Source: Desulfobacteraceae bacterium
GTDB lineage: Bacteria > Desulfobacterota > Desulfobacteria > Desulfobacterales > Desulfobacteraceae
Assembly: GCA_016743945.1 (NCBI GenBank)
Contig: JADGFI010000027.1
Span: forward strand, 1-64,000
Reading direction: 5' to 3'
DNA length: 64,000 bases
In this document: in pieces, positions 50,643 through 60,482 of the stretch
Position numbering within the stretch: position 1 is the first letter of the stretch
How the letters are laid out: each line of letters begins with the position of its first letter
Translations under genes and position numbers: made by a program
Notes under the pieces: generated by a model
Told to the model about the DNA's origin: nothing
The model's database searches: none
What the model saw: only the letters and a program-made list of their open reading frames with translations

Positions 50643-52772
50643 TTATTTTTTTAGTATGATTCTGGCATCCACCACATCCAGCCCCTGTTCATAAAGAATC
50701 ACGGGATTTAAATCCATCTCTTCAATGTCAGGATAGGATTCAATCAGTTCAGAACAGATGGATATCAGCTTTCTCAATGATTTCTTATCATACCCGCTTT
50801 GGCCCCTGACCCCGTCTAAAAGAACAGAAGAACGGGTATCTTCTATCATTTTTCGACAGGCGGCAGGGGATACCGGCAATACCCAGAAAGTCACATCTTT
50901 CATGATCTCAACCATGATACCCCCCAGTCCGTACATGATGACCGGCCCGAACAATTCATCTGTTTTGGTCCCGATGATAATCTCAAGGCCCTTTTGGGCC
51001 ATAGGGGCAACCAATACCCCCCGGATATCGGCCTGGGGGTTATAGGCGAGGCTGTTTTTGATGATTTGTTGAAACCCGTTTCTGATTTCCTTTTCCGACC
51101 CAAGGTTCAGTTTTACCCCCCTGGAATCGCTTTTGTGCAAGATATCCGGTGACACAATTTTTAATACACAATTTCCTGTTTTTTTTGCAATTTCCCAGGC
51201 CTCATTTTCCGTTTTTGCCACCTGTCCCACATCGGTCTGGCCCCCATGGAGTTTGATCAGCTGTTTTGCTTCGTGCTCTAAAAGTACATGGCGGCCTTCT
51301 TGCCTGGCAGTTTCAATAATAAGATTGCCTTTTTCTTTGGCCCTGTTTTTCCAGTTAAAAACAAAATTGGTTTTTGCATGGTATGATTTGAGGTAATTGC
51401 CATATTGGCACAAAGAGGCCACACACTTACAGGAAATATCCAGGGAATCATGGACCGGTATATCATAGTGGCGCAGCAGATCCAGGGCACGGGATTCGTG
51501 GGAACTGTAAAGGGAATGGACCAGGATCGGTTTTTTTCTTTTTTTGACCATGGCGCCGAATCGATGGGCGGCGGCTTCTTCCCCAATGGCCAGGCTTTTA
51601 TCAAACCGAATGCCATATCCCCCAAAAAGACCGACCACGAGGATGCCGCCAACATTGGGATCTTTGATGATGATTTTGACACAATCGGCAAACAGACTAG
51701 GATCCGCATCTGTCCCCCCGGCCACATCAACCGGATTGACGACGGATGCCGCCTCGGGCAGGATGGCCCTCAATTGTTCCTGGGTTTTATCCGATAATTG
51801 GGGCATGAAAATCTTGTAATCAGACAAAAGATCTGCCGCAATGGTGGCGTGCCCCCCGCCGTCGGCAAGAATGGCAATGGAATTGTTTTTAATGGGAGGC
51901 TGGCTTGAAAGGGTTTCTGCCACGGGAAAGAGTTCATCTGAATTTTCAATTACAATAATACCGGCCCTGGCATAGGCTGCCTTTGCCACCTCACTCACGC
52001 CTGCCAGGGAACCTGTATGGGATCCGGCCGAGCGTTTACCCGTGGCAGACCGCCCGCTTTTCAAGAGAACGATGGGTTTTTTAATGCTGGTTTTATAGGC
52101 TTCCTGCAAGAATTTGCGCCCTTCACTCATGCCTTCGACATACATGAGAATCACTTTTGTGTCGGGATCATTCCTGAAAAATTCAAGATATTCATGGAAC
52201 TTGATATCGGATTCATTGCCAACGCCGACATAGTAGGTAAACCCTTCATGTTTGCGGATGGTGGCTTCGGTGATAAGCGTCAGGGCCATGTTCCCGCTTT
52301 GGCACAGAAGCGCAATATTTCCCAAAGGGGCATTCTGGATTCCCACCAGGTTCATATTGGTTTTAAGGTTGATCATGCCCGAGGTATTGGGTCCGATAAA
52401 TCGGATTCCATTTTTCTGGGCAGCCTTGACAACTGCTTGTTCCAACTCTTTGCCCTTATCCCCCAGCTCCCTGAACCCCCCGGCGATGATGACAGCCCCG
52501 GCCACCTTCTTTTGGCCGCATCTTTTTAAAATGTCCGGAATGGTCCGGGCAGGGGTGGTAATAAGCGCTAAATCCACGTCCCCTTCAATGTCCATAATAT
52601 CTCGATAACAGGTAAGTCCCAGTATCTTGTCTTCCTTGGGGTTTACCGGATAAATTTCGCCTTCAAACCCATCTGCAAGAAGGGTTTTAATGGCCTGGTA
52701 TCCCCGCTTTGTTTTGTTCTTGGACGCACCGATGATGGCAACGGATTTTGCATTGAGCACTTTATCCAACAT
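50643..52772 (-). CDS. NDP-forming acyl-CoA (acetyl-CoA) synthetase
   Basis: This 709-residue fused alpha-beta enzyme has a CoA-binding domain (SVAIIGASKNKTKRGYQAIK, LALITTPARTIPDILKRCG), a ligase domain with KSGRSATGKRSAGSHTGSLA whose His region is the phosphorylated site, and a C-terminal ATP-grasp (VLLEHEAKQLIKLHGG to SGYDKKSLRKLISICSEL). It interconverts acyl-CoA and acid with ADP/ATP. The enoyl-CoA hydratase lies 11 bases upstream on the same strand, so a shared acyl-CoA pathway is likely. Which acid it prefers is unknown. Confidence 0.93.
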   Translation of the reverse strand: MLDKVLNAKSVAIIGASKNKTKRGYQAIKTLLADGFEGEIYPVNPKEDKILGLTCYRDIMDIEGDVDLALITTPARTIPDILKRCGQKKVAGAVIIAGGFRELGDKGKELEQAVVKAAQKNGIRFIGPNTSGMINLKTNMNLVGIQNAPLGNIALLCQSGNMALTLITEATIRKHEGFTYYVGVGNESDIKFHEYLEFFRNDPDTKVILMYVEGMSEGRKFLQEAYKTSIKKPIVLLKSGRSATGKRSAGSHTGSLAGVSEVAKAAYARAGIIVIENSDELFPVAETLSSQPPIKNNSIAILADGGGHATIAADLLSDYKIFMPQLSDKTQEQLRAILPEAASVVNPVDVAGGTDADPSLFADCVKIIIKDPNVGGILVVGLFGGYGIRFDKSLAIGEEAAAHRFGAMVKKRKKPILVHSLYSSHESRALDLLRHYDIPVHDSLDISCKCVASLCQYGNYLKSYHAKTNFVFNWKNRAKEKGNLIIETARQEGRHVLLEHEAKQLIKLHGGQTDVGQVAKTENEAWEIAKKTGNCVLKIVSPDILHKSDSRGVKLNLGSEKEIRNGFQQIIKNSLAYNPQADIRGVLVAPMAQKGLEIIIGTKTDELFGPVIMYGLGGIMVEIMKDVTFWVLPVSPAACRKMIEDTRSSVLLDGVRGQSGYDKKSLRKLISICSELIESYPDIEEMDLNPVILYEQGLDVVDARIILKK

Positions 52773-52783
52773 GATATTTTCCT

Positions 52784-53548
52784 TTATTTTTTTCTCTGCT
52801 CAAAGGTATCCAAAGAAAGTGTTCTTTCCTTGGTTGACACACAGGCCAGACAGGCTTCAATTTCATAATCCATCAAGGCCTCAAGGCTGCTTTCTCCACC
52901 CGCCATGAGAAATCCTTTTTTGATGAGTTTCAAGGAAAAGGACGAATTTTTGACAATCTTTTGGGCCATGGCCATGGCTGCATCCATTAAGTCGTCCAGG
53001 GGTACCGCTTTGTTCACCAGACCGATTTTCTCAGCTTCAACCCCTGTGATATTTTCGGCAGTAAACAGCAGCTCTCTTGCCTTGCCAGGGCCCACCAGAT
53101 CCTGAACCAGGCGAAATGCGCCGCCTGTAACAGATGAGGTGACCCTTGCCTCGGGCGATCCGATGAGGGCCTCTTCGGCCGCAATCCTGATATCACAGGC
53201 AAGAGCTAACTCGTACCCGGAGCCAAGTGCATACCCGTTAATGGCGGCAATGGTGGGTTTCTCAAACCGGATTATTTTTCTGGATGCCTCCTGGAGGGAT
53301 TCAAGGTAAGCTCTGTAATCTTCAATGCTTCTGTCCTTGGAATCCTTCAGGTCAGCTCCCGTTGAAAATGCCCGGCCAACGCCTGTTATAATAAGCGCTT
53401 TAATCGCATTGTCCTGTTTGACAACCTCAAGGGCATCCTGGATTTCAATCCAGAGTTGGCGGTTCATTGCATTGAGTACCTTTGGGCGGTTCAGCTGAAT
53501 CAACCCGATCTGGTCTTTTTTTTCGTAAACAATGGATTCGTAATTCAT
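52784..53548 (-). CDS. Enoyl-CoA hydratase/isomerase
   Basis: 254 residues from ATG 53548 (AGAGG ahead); an upstream TTG would add six. Crotonase fold: IGLIQLNRPKVLNAMNRQLW, the oxyanion hole GRAFSTGADLKD, and the catalytic region IAAINGYALGSGYELALACD and GSPEARVTSSVTGG. The Glu in SPEARV is one of the two crotonase catalytic acids. Paired with the acyl-CoA synthetase downstream. Substrate not determined. Confidence 0.93.
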   Translation of the reverse strand: MNYESIVYEKKDQIGLIQLNRPKVLNAMNRQLWIEIQDALEVVKQDNAIKALIITGVGRAFSTGADLKDSKDRSIEDYRAYLESLQEASRKIIRFEKPTIAAINGYALGSGYELALACDIRIAAEEALIGSPEARVTSSVTGGAFRLVQDLVGPGKARELLFTAENITGVEAEKIGLVNKAVPLDDLMDAAMAMAQKIVKNSSFSLKLIKKGFLMAGGESSLEALMDYEIEACLACVSTKERTLSLDTFEQRKK

Positions 53549-53858
53549 GAGATTTACCTCTTGCAAAAGGGTTTAAAGGCAAAGGGAAAAGATTGATATA
53601 GTATTAGGCTCTATATTATAGGATTGCAAGGATATTCGGGCCTGAACATAGAATAAAATCATGGAATAACAGGGTTCTTGATCATTTACTTAATACTGGT
53701 GTTTCTCCTAAAATTTAATATTGGGAGGACAATCGTCGGAAATGGCCTGTCCTTTCTGCGCCTCGACCAATGGCAAATCCAAATAATGACTTGCATGATG
53801 GGCATGAATTGATAAAATGCGCCAGACACATGGAAATGAGTTTTTAAAAGGGCTGAAA

Positions 53859-55511
53859 ATGAATTTTGAAAAACTTAGGATACTTTTGATAGCAGCATTT
53901 ATGCTTGTTTCACTGGTACCTTTGGCTTCCCTGGGATACAAAGTGATTTCCCAGGGAGAAACCCTAATCCAGGAAAAGGCATCCTCTTACCTAAAGGGTT
54001 TGTCTCAAAGAAATGCTGAAGTAATAAAGAGGTTTATGACGGAAAGGGCAAATGATATGAATACCCTTTCCGATATTATCTGTACTTTTGGCTTAACCCC
54101 TTTGATGATTAAAACCCATTTTGAACAGATGAAGGATCAGTACAATCCCTATCTTGGTTTTTTTGTGCTGGATAAATCCGGGAAGCTGGTTTTCTCTTCT
54201 CTGGATATTTCCTTTAATCTTGAATTTTTACATCCCATGAATGAATCCAAACACTCTGGGGGTGCTGGTGTTCAAGATATCTTCATGTTGACCCGTGAAC
54301 AAGAGCAGATCCCAGGTCTTCTGATTTGCACCCCTTTATCGGGCAAGTTTGCAGAAACTTGCAGTCATTTATTTGCTTTGGTTGATTTCAGGATTATGGG
54401 TACCTTGTTAAGAAAAAGTAATATTGAAATCACAGGAGAAGTCTACCTGGTAGATAAAAACGGCAGGTTTTTGTCCGCATCCCGATTCGGGGCAAAAGCC
54501 CTCAAAGATCATATTTCCATAAATGCCATGGGCGAAAAAAAACAGGGGATTTATGAAACCACAGATTATAGAGGGGCGCGTGTATTGCAGGCATATCAGA
54601 AGGTTGATGCCTTTCCATGGTATGTGATCGCTGACCAGGATATGGCGGAAATTTTGAACAGTATCAAGGCGTTGGGAAGAGAGGCCATCGTTTATGGTAT
54701 ATTGACGGCAATGATTGTTTTCGGCCTTGCCCTTATTGTTTCAACACTCATCGTAAACATTTTAAAATCCAAATACAAATACGAAAAAGAGCTGGAATTT
54801 CAAGTGATTCAAAAGGAAAAGCTCGCCTCCCTTGGCTTGCTGACCTCAGGGCTTGCCCATGAATTAAATACCCCCCTGGCCAATGCCTTACTTTATACCC
54901 AAATTGCCAAAGAAGAGCTGAATGAATCTGAAACCGGCGAGCAAATCATCCAGGAAAGACTGTCAACGGTCATTGATGAAATCAGGCAGGGCAGTAAAAT
55001 CATAAAAAATCTGCTTGATTTTTCCCGCCATTCCCAAAACGATGCACAAACAACTGATGTCAACAAAACCCTGACAAAGCTGATGAAGATAGCCGGTCCC
55101 CATTGTGCATCCAATAAAATTACAGTCCATGAAAAACTGGAACAGGGAATGCCGGATATAAAAGCAGATGCCAGTATCATTCAGGCCATATTGACAAACC
55201 TTGTGGCGAATGCCACTGAAGCCATGCCCGCTGGGGGAAAATTAAAATTAAGAACCCGTTACATACCCATTTTAAAAATAATTAAAATTGAAATAGTAGA
55301 TTCCGGACCAGGGATTCCCAAGGATGAACTTATTAAAATATTCAATCCGTTTTTTACAACAAAAAAGCCAGGAGAAGGAACTGGCCTCGGTCTCTTTGTC
55401 AGCCATGCGATGGTAAGAAAACTGGGGGGAGATATTAAAGTAATCAGCTCAACCGGGGATGATGTAACCAACTTTGGTACTATTTTTACCATTGAACTGC
55501 CCACTGAATAA
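53859..55511 (+). CDS. Membrane sensor histidine kinase with extracytoplasmic sensor domain
   Basis: About 550 residues from MNFEKLRILLIAAFMLVS; an upstream in-frame ATG at 53817 is less likely. It has a first membrane helix near the start, a periplasmic Cache-like domain (about 45-275) with YLVDKNGRFLSASRFG, a second helix (AIVYGILTAMIVFGLALIVS), then HisKA with the H-box LGLLTSGLAHELNTPLANAL and HATPase motifs IVDSGPGIPKDEL and GTGLGLFVSHAMV. Its partner response regulator starts 25 bases on. The signal is unknown. Confidence 0.95.
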   Translation: MNFEKLRILLIAAFMLVSLVPLASLGYKVISQGETLIQEKASSYLKGLSQRNAEVIKRFMTERANDMNTLSDIICTFGLTPLMIKTHFEQMKDQYNPYLGFFVLDKSGKLVFSSLDISFNLEFLHPMNESKHSGGAGVQDIFMLTREQEQIPGLLICTPLSGKFAETCSHLFALVDFRIMGTLLRKSNIEITGEVYLVDKNGRFLSASRFGAKALKDHISINAMGEKKQGIYETTDYRGARVLQAYQKVDAFPWYVIADQDMAEILNSIKALGREAIVYGILTAMIVFGLALIVSTLIVNILKSKYKYEKELEFQVIQKEKLASLGLLTSGLAHELNTPLANALLYTQIAKEELNESETGEQIIQERLSTVIDEIRQGSKIIKNLLDFSRHSQNDAQTTDVNKTLTKLMKIAGPHCASNKITVHEKLEQGMPDIKADASIIQAILTNLVANATEAMPAGGKLKLRTRYIPILKIIKIEIVDSGPGIPKDELIKIFNPFFTTKKPGEGTGLGLFVSHAMVRKLGGDIKVISSTGDDVTNFGTIFTIELPTE

Positions 55512-55536
55512 ATTTTATCATAAGACAGGAGACCCG

Positions 55537-56892
55537 ATGACCGGATACAAAATTTTAATTGTTGAAGACGATAAGAAAATGAATCAGGGGTTGCTGCATA
55601 TCATTTCAAAGGAAGGATATGCAGCGCAATCGGTTGATTCCGGAGAAAAAGCCCTTGAAAAAATGAAAGATACCCAATTTGATTTAATCATATCTGACTT
55701 CAAACTTCCCGGAATTGACGGAATGGAACTTCTAAAAGCCACAAAGCGATATGATGCCAATATTCTTTTTGTTATGATTACGGCATACGGCACCATTGAC
55801 ACGGCTGTTTGTGCCATGAAACAAGGTGCGGAGGACTATATCTTAAAGCCCTTTGACATGGAAGAGATGAGGCTTGTCGTAAAAAAAACAATGGAAAAAC
55901 GGGAACTGGTTTTAAATAATATCCGCTTGCAGCATCAACTTGAAAAAAAATATACATTTGAAAATATCATCGGAACCAGTGAGGCAATGATGCGGGTTTT
56001 TAAAATTATCAATTATGTTAAGGATTCAACGGCAACCGTACTTATCCGGGGAGAAACCGGTACTGGAAAAGAGCTGGTTGCCAGGGCCATACACTTTAAC
56101 AGTGGCAAGGCTTCAAAACCCTATCTTCCGGTCAATTGTGCCGCCCTCAATGAGAACCTTCTGGCAAGTGAATTATTTGGCCACGTAAAAGGGTCATTCA
56201 CCGGGGCCATATCTGACAAAAGAGGACTTTTTGAGGCAGCCAACGGGGGAACCATATTTTTAGATGAGATAGGGGATGTCTGCCCCGGCCTTCAGCAAAC
56301 ATTCCTCAGGGCATTGGAAAACGGAGAGATACAGCCGGTTGGCTCGTTTGAAAGAAAAACAGTTTCTGTAAGAATTATTGCAGCAACAAACAAAAATCTT
56401 GAGGCCATGGTTGAGCAGGGCAGTTTCAGACAAGACCTCTACTATAGACTGAATGTGGTTATTATCGATTTGCCGCCCTTAAGAGAACGCAAAGGCGATA
56501 TCGGGATTCTGGCCCACCATTTTTTAAAACAATATTCAGTTCAAAATAATAAAAAAATAGAACGGATATCCAAGGATGTTCTCCGGCTGCTGGAAAATTA
56601 TACCTGGCCGGGAAATGTCAGAGAGCTTGAAAATATAATTGAGAGGTCAACCCTTTTTGAAGTCAGTTGTGAAATCACACAAGACAGCCTTCCCCCTGCT
56701 CTGACGATCTCTCCTGAAGTTTCAGACAAAGAACCGTTTTCCAAAGATATGAACTCCCTGGAGCAATTGTGTAAAAAACACATTTTCAAAGTTTTGGAAA
56801 TGACCCGCCAGAATAAAACCCAGGCGTCCAAAGTATTGGGAATCGATCGGTCTACGCTGTGGCGCATTATGAATCGTTTGCAAATGAATTAA
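55537..56892 (+). CDS. Sigma-54-dependent response regulator (NtrC/AtoC type)
   Basis: 451 residues from ATG 55537 (CAGGAG). Receiver domain ILIVEDDKKMNQG with phospho-Asp in LIISDFKLPG, an AAA+ domain with Walker A GETGTGKELVARAIHFNSGK, the sigma-54 contact loop reading GSFTGA instead of GAFTGA, FLDEIGDVCP and R-fingers, then a Fis-type HTH, NKTQASKVLGIDRSTLWRIM. With the kinase it makes a complete two-component system. Targets are not in evidence, though the GSFTGA variant still activates in some regulators. Confidence 0.95.
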   Translation: MTGYKILIVEDDKKMNQGLLHIISKEGYAAQSVDSGEKALEKMKDTQFDLIISDFKLPGIDGMELLKATKRYDANILFVMITAYGTIDTAVCAMKQGAEDYILKPFDMEEMRLVVKKTMEKRELVLNNIRLQHQLEKKYTFENIIGTSEAMMRVFKIINYVKDSTATVLIRGETGTGKELVARAIHFNSGKASKPYLPVNCAALNENLLASELFGHVKGSFTGAISDKRGLFEAANGGTIFLDEIGDVCPGLQQTFLRALENGEIQPVGSFERKTVSVRIIAATNKNLEAMVEQGSFRQDLYYRLNVVIIDLPPLRERKGDIGILAHHFLKQYSVQNNKKIERISKDVLRLLENYTWPGNVRELENIIERSTLFEVSCEITQDSLPPALTISPEVSDKEPFSKDMNSLEQLCKKHIFKVLEMTRQNKTQASKVLGIDRSTLWRIMNRLQMN

Positions 56893-56921
56893 ACCAGAAC
56901 CATTCATATAAAACTTTCCCT

Positions 56922-56965
56922 GGCATGGTGCAAAGTGCAACACATGGTGCGCTTTGCACCATGCC
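56922..56965. promoter_or_regulatory. Long imperfect palindrome after the response regulator gene
   Basis: GGCATGGTGCAAAGTGC (56922-56938) pairs with GCGCTTTGCACCATGCC (56949-56965), 17 bp with one G-T pair and a 10-base loop. No T-tract follows. It contains TGGTGCA and TGCACCA half-sites like NtrC-type enhancers, so it could be a binding site for the regulator encoded just upstream, or a plain mRNA hairpin. Confidence 0.45.
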
Positions 56966-56983
56966 ATCCTCTCTCCTATAAAT

Positions 56984-57625
56984 ATGGTATTGTTGGGCTA
57001 TCCCCGTCTTTACAATCCGTTAGCATTTATTTTTTTTATGGCATATTCCTTGCTTTTTGTTCTGATAAGTTTGTTTCTGATAAAGAAACAGTCAACCGCA
57101 CAACTTGATAAAAAGGCAAAAACTTTAACAGGCGTCGGGGTGAAGATTTTAACCATAGGAAAATCCGGAGAAATAATGAAAAACAATATTTTTGGAAATT
57201 TAAATGACTGGGGAATTGTCCTGGATAAATTGGAAAAATTATCAGAGAACAGAGAACTTGGAAACTACCAGGGTGAAATCATCCGCCTGCTTCGTTTTGA
57301 TCAAAACTGGCGCCTGCGCGAAGCTGCAATTGAGTCTTTGGCTTTTGTGGAAAACCCAGGCCTTGATCTGGCAAGGGAATTGCCTTTATTAATAAGGCGC
57401 AAGGATATTTATTATGATGTCCGGATACTGGCAACGGACAGCCTTGAAAAACTGGTAGCAATCATGGTCAGCAACAAGACCGTTGATAAAGACATTCTAA
57501 AACAATTTATCTTTGACATCACAAAAGACCTGGATGCATTGCTTGCCTCGCCCGAACCCCCCAAATTTCATGATGCATTACAAAGTTCAGCGGACAAAAT
57601 CAAGAAAATTATGGTTGAACTTTAA
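56984..57625 (+). CDS. Membrane-anchored HEAT-like protein
   Basis: About 213 residues from MVLLGYPRLYNPLAFIFFMA. One or two N-terminal membrane helices, then helical HEAT-like repeats: DQNWRLREAAIESLAFVENP and DVRILATDSLEKLVAIM, typical of adaptor scaffolds. Start codon choice is uncertain; an ATG at 56954 lies inside the palindrome arm. It follows the two-component genes in the same direction and may be an accessory of them. Confidence 0.65.
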   Translation: MVLLGYPRLYNPLAFIFFMAYSLLFVLISLFLIKKQSTAQLDKKAKTLTGVGVKILTIGKSGEIMKNNIFGNLNDWGIVLDKLEKLSENRELGNYQGEIIRLLRFDQNWRLREAAIESLAFVENPGLDLARELPLLIRRKDIYYDVRILATDSLEKLVAIMVSNKTVDKDILKQFIFDITKDLDALLASPEPPKFHDALQSSADKIKKIMVEL

Positions 57626-57667
57626 AAATAAGCAAAAACCAGGTGTTTGGGATAATCAGGATAAATT

Positions 57668-59653
57668 TCAGGCAGCAAACAAAGACAGTTGATTTCTCCG
57701 GGCATCGGCGTGCTGGATGGTCACATGGAGGATATCGCCAACCTTGAGTTTAAGGCCTGAATGGGGGAGGCGGGCTTCGAGCATGAATTCTTTGAGGAGA
57801 ATATTATAATGATCCCGGTGGCAGTCCAGGACAAGAGTTTCAAAATTTTTTCCCCTCATGGTTTCAAGGTATTTGATCAGCCAATATCGTTTTCTGGCTC
57901 CCTGGATTCGGCCTGAGTTGGCCATGGGCACGGCAATGGTCTGGAGAATTTCTTCCAGTTCAATTTTTGAATAGGGCTTACCAATGCCGAGGATTGCCTT
58001 TATCTGGCGCTGGGTGAGTAGATCATGGTAGCGTCTGATGGGGGAGGTGGCAGTGGCATAGGCCTTTACCCCGAGTCCGGCATGAAGTTCTGGTTTGATG
58101 CCAATGATAGCCCGGCTCAATTGTTTGCGTTGCAAAAAGTTGGGCATAAGGGCGGTTTCAATCCCTTTGAATAACCGTTGTCTGGGAGGCGCCTGGGACC
58201 TGAACACGGCCGGGACGTTGTGATCAGCCAAAAATTCGGCCATGAGGGAATTGGCCAGAATCATCATCTCAGATACCAGCATTCGGGAGGGATTCTCCCT
58301 GTCTATCTTGGCATATCGGATCTCTCGGTTATCTTCCAGCCAGACATTTACTTCGGGAAGGGTAATCTGGATGCCGCCGGCTTTAAGCCGTTTCTCACGC
58401 AAGAGGGTGGCAATTTTATACAGGCTGGTAATGGGGTCATTTTTACCGTTCAGCAGGTTGGCTTCTGTATAGCTCATCTGTTTATGAACTCGTATAATGC
58501 TGGGAACAATGTCGTATTCCAGGATTTCGAAAAAACGGTTCATCTTGACCAGGGTGCTGATGCCCGGTCTGGTTTGACCTTCTTTCAGGCTGCAAAGGTC
58601 TTCTGATAGGGAGGGCGGGATCATGGGCAGTTTGTCATCGGGCATATAAATGGAACTGGCTCTATAGCGTGCCGCCATGTCAATGGGATCTCCGGACTTG
58701 ATATAGGCCGCTACATCAATGATGTGGATTCCAAGGCGGTATCCGTTTTCCGTATTTTCCAGGCTGATGGCATCGTCATAGTCCTGGGTGGACTGACCAT
58801 CAATTGTAATCAAAGGGATGTCGGTAAGATCACGGCGCTGGGGATCTTTAAATACATGGCTCTGGGTTTCACCCAGTCGTTTAGCAGCCCCAAGCACGGT
58901 GTCGGAAAAGGTTGTGGAAATCTGCATGGCCAGAAGATCGATGTTTTCATCAACGTTCCAGATGCCGGCCTTTACAAAAATTTTAAACAATTGTTCCGGT
59001 GCGCTTAAATCTGATTTTTTAAGCATTTGTTTTGCAACTGCGGTAAAATGACTGTCGCTACCCTGGAGATAATAGGATTTAAGAATCTCTATCACCCCCG
59101 GATCTACCGGTACCGGTGTTTCAGGAAGTTTTTCCGCCTGCATGAGGGTCAGCCATTGTGCTCCCTTGGCGATGAGGCCTTCCCGTCTTTCCCCGTCTTT
59201 TATTTGCCTTTTTTTGCCTTCCACCTGTTCCGGGGTACAGGGGGTGAAGACAGCGTTATTGACTTTAAAATAGAGGCGGTCGTTAAAAAAGGCCCGGACA
59301 ACGGCTGCTTCATGGTCCGGTGTCAGGGGAGGATCAAAACAGAACAGGGTCATGGCATCCAGATCAATTCCTTGGGGTTCATCATGGAGAATTTCCCATA
59401 ATTCCCGGATGTCAATGGTTTCAGCGAGCCGTTTCCTGGTTTCTGTTACTTGTTTCAGATGATTGACAAGGGCAGTTTTGGACAGGGCTGTATCCAGGCT
59501 CAGCTGTGAGATATGGGAGAGTCTTTTTTCGGAAAAATTTACCTCTCGGCTATTCTCATTGAGTAATCTGAGCTTGCCTTTTCTCTCGCTTAAGATGACC
59601 GCTGATACTATTTTCTGCTGATCTATATATTCTACAATGCACCCAATATTCAT
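57668..59653 (-). CDS. RNase II/RNase R-family exoribonuclease
   Basis: This 661-residue protein degrades RNA 3' to 5'. The RNB catalytic domain begins around residue 290 with LITIDGQSTQDYDDAISLEN carrying the acidic metal ligands, followed by LGIHIIDVAAYIKSGDPIDM, IYMPDDKLPMIPPSLSEDLC and VKAYATATSPIRRYHDL. The N-terminal part is a poorly conserved OB-like region, and the C-terminus ends LKVGDILHVTIQHADARRNQ, an S1-like domain. Smaller than E. coli RNase R. Convergent with the HEAT-like gene. Confidence 0.92.
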   Translation of the reverse strand: MNIGCIVEYIDQQKIVSAVILSERKGKLRLLNENSREVNFSEKRLSHISQLSLDTALSKTALVNHLKQVTETRKRLAETIDIRELWEILHDEPQGIDLDAMTLFCFDPPLTPDHEAAVVRAFFNDRLYFKVNNAVFTPCTPEQVEGKKRQIKDGERREGLIAKGAQWLTLMQAEKLPETPVPVDPGVIEILKSYYLQGSDSHFTAVAKQMLKKSDLSAPEQLFKIFVKAGIWNVDENIDLLAMQISTTFSDTVLGAAKRLGETQSHVFKDPQRRDLTDIPLITIDGQSTQDYDDAISLENTENGYRLGIHIIDVAAYIKSGDPIDMAARYRASSIYMPDDKLPMIPPSLSEDLCSLKEGQTRPGISTLVKMNRFFEILEYDIVPSIIRVHKQMSYTEANLLNGKNDPITSLYKIATLLREKRLKAGGIQITLPEVNVWLEDNREIRYAKIDRENPSRMLVSEMMILANSLMAEFLADHNVPAVFRSQAPPRQRLFKGIETALMPNFLQRKQLSRAIIGIKPELHAGLGVKAYATATSPIRRYHDLLTQRQIKAILGIGKPYSKIELEEILQTIAVPMANSGRIQGARKRYWLIKYLETMRGKNFETLVLDCHRDHYNILLKEFMLEARLPHSGLKLKVGDILHVTIQHADARRNQLSLFAA

Positions 59654-59745
59654 GGATCAGACCATAACAGGATGGCTAGGTAAAGTCAAACATAAGACTT
59701 GGGTGTAGTCTTGAAAAAATTTGCTCTTTGAGATAGAATAAGCCC

Positions 59746-60444
59746 ATGACAAAACAGGATAAAGCTCCCCAAAAAAAAAGCAAAAAACTTACAAAAAATG
59801 ATTTGCCGGTTCTGAATTCAGATCAGGACCTTTTTTCGGCGTTTATGGATACCCCACAATCGGATTGTTCAGAAGACACAAAAAAACTTTCCCAAAAAGA
59901 CCGGGCAGTTCCCCGGCTGAATAAACATGGACTGCCCGTTATTGAAGAGTTTGAAGCGCAATTTCTCTCAACGGCCGACCGGTTGTCCGAATCGGTCCCA
60001 AGTGAATCAGGGGAATCTGCAGCCCCAGAGGATCGGGACGACCAAGAAGAGCTGGAAGAAAATTTTGAAATACTTTTTGAGGCGTCTTTAAAACAAAAAA
60101 TAAATTCTGCTAAAAAGAAACCCAGCCCCATGCCCATCAAAAAAAGGATTAAACGGTATCCCCCACCCGAGGCGGACCTGGATCTCCATGGATTTACGGC
60201 CCTTGGGGCTGAGCTTAAGGCCAAAGCCTTTATTTCAACCTGTAAACATCAAGGCTATTTTTCCCTGCGCATTATTGTCGGAAAAGGACTTCATTCTGAT
60301 TTAGGGCCGGTGCTGCCCGATGTGATTGAGGACTTGCTCAAGATTATGAAAAAGCAGAATATTGTACTGGCCTATGAATGGGATCAACAAAAAAAATCCA
60401 AAAGTGGTGCCCTGGTCGTCTATCTCAAACAATTTGATGATTGA
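59746..60444 (+). CDS. Smr-domain protein
   Basis: This 232-residue protein has a long charged, disordered N-terminal half (1-135) and a C-terminal Smr (MutS2-type) domain: LDLHGFTALGAELKAKAFIS then RIIVGKGLHSD and a closing SGALVVYLKQ. The LDLHG and GKG motifs mark the nuclease-like or RNA-binding surface. Similar stand-alone Smr proteins rescue stalled ribosomes (SmrB) or cleave branched DNA. Which applies here cannot be said. Confidence 0.9.
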   Translation: MTKQDKAPQKKSKKLTKNDLPVLNSDQDLFSAFMDTPQSDCSEDTKKLSQKDRAVPRLNKHGLPVIEEFEAQFLSTADRLSESVPSESGESAAPEDRDDQEELEENFEILFEASLKQKINSAKKKPSPMPIKKRIKRYPPPEADLDLHGFTALGAELKAKAFISTCKHQGYFSLRIIVGKGLHSDLGPVLPDVIEDLLKIMKKQNIVLAYEWDQQKKSKSGALVVYLKQFDD

Positions 60445-60482
60445 AGGGGTGAACACCAACACTGAAAAAATCACCCGATTAT

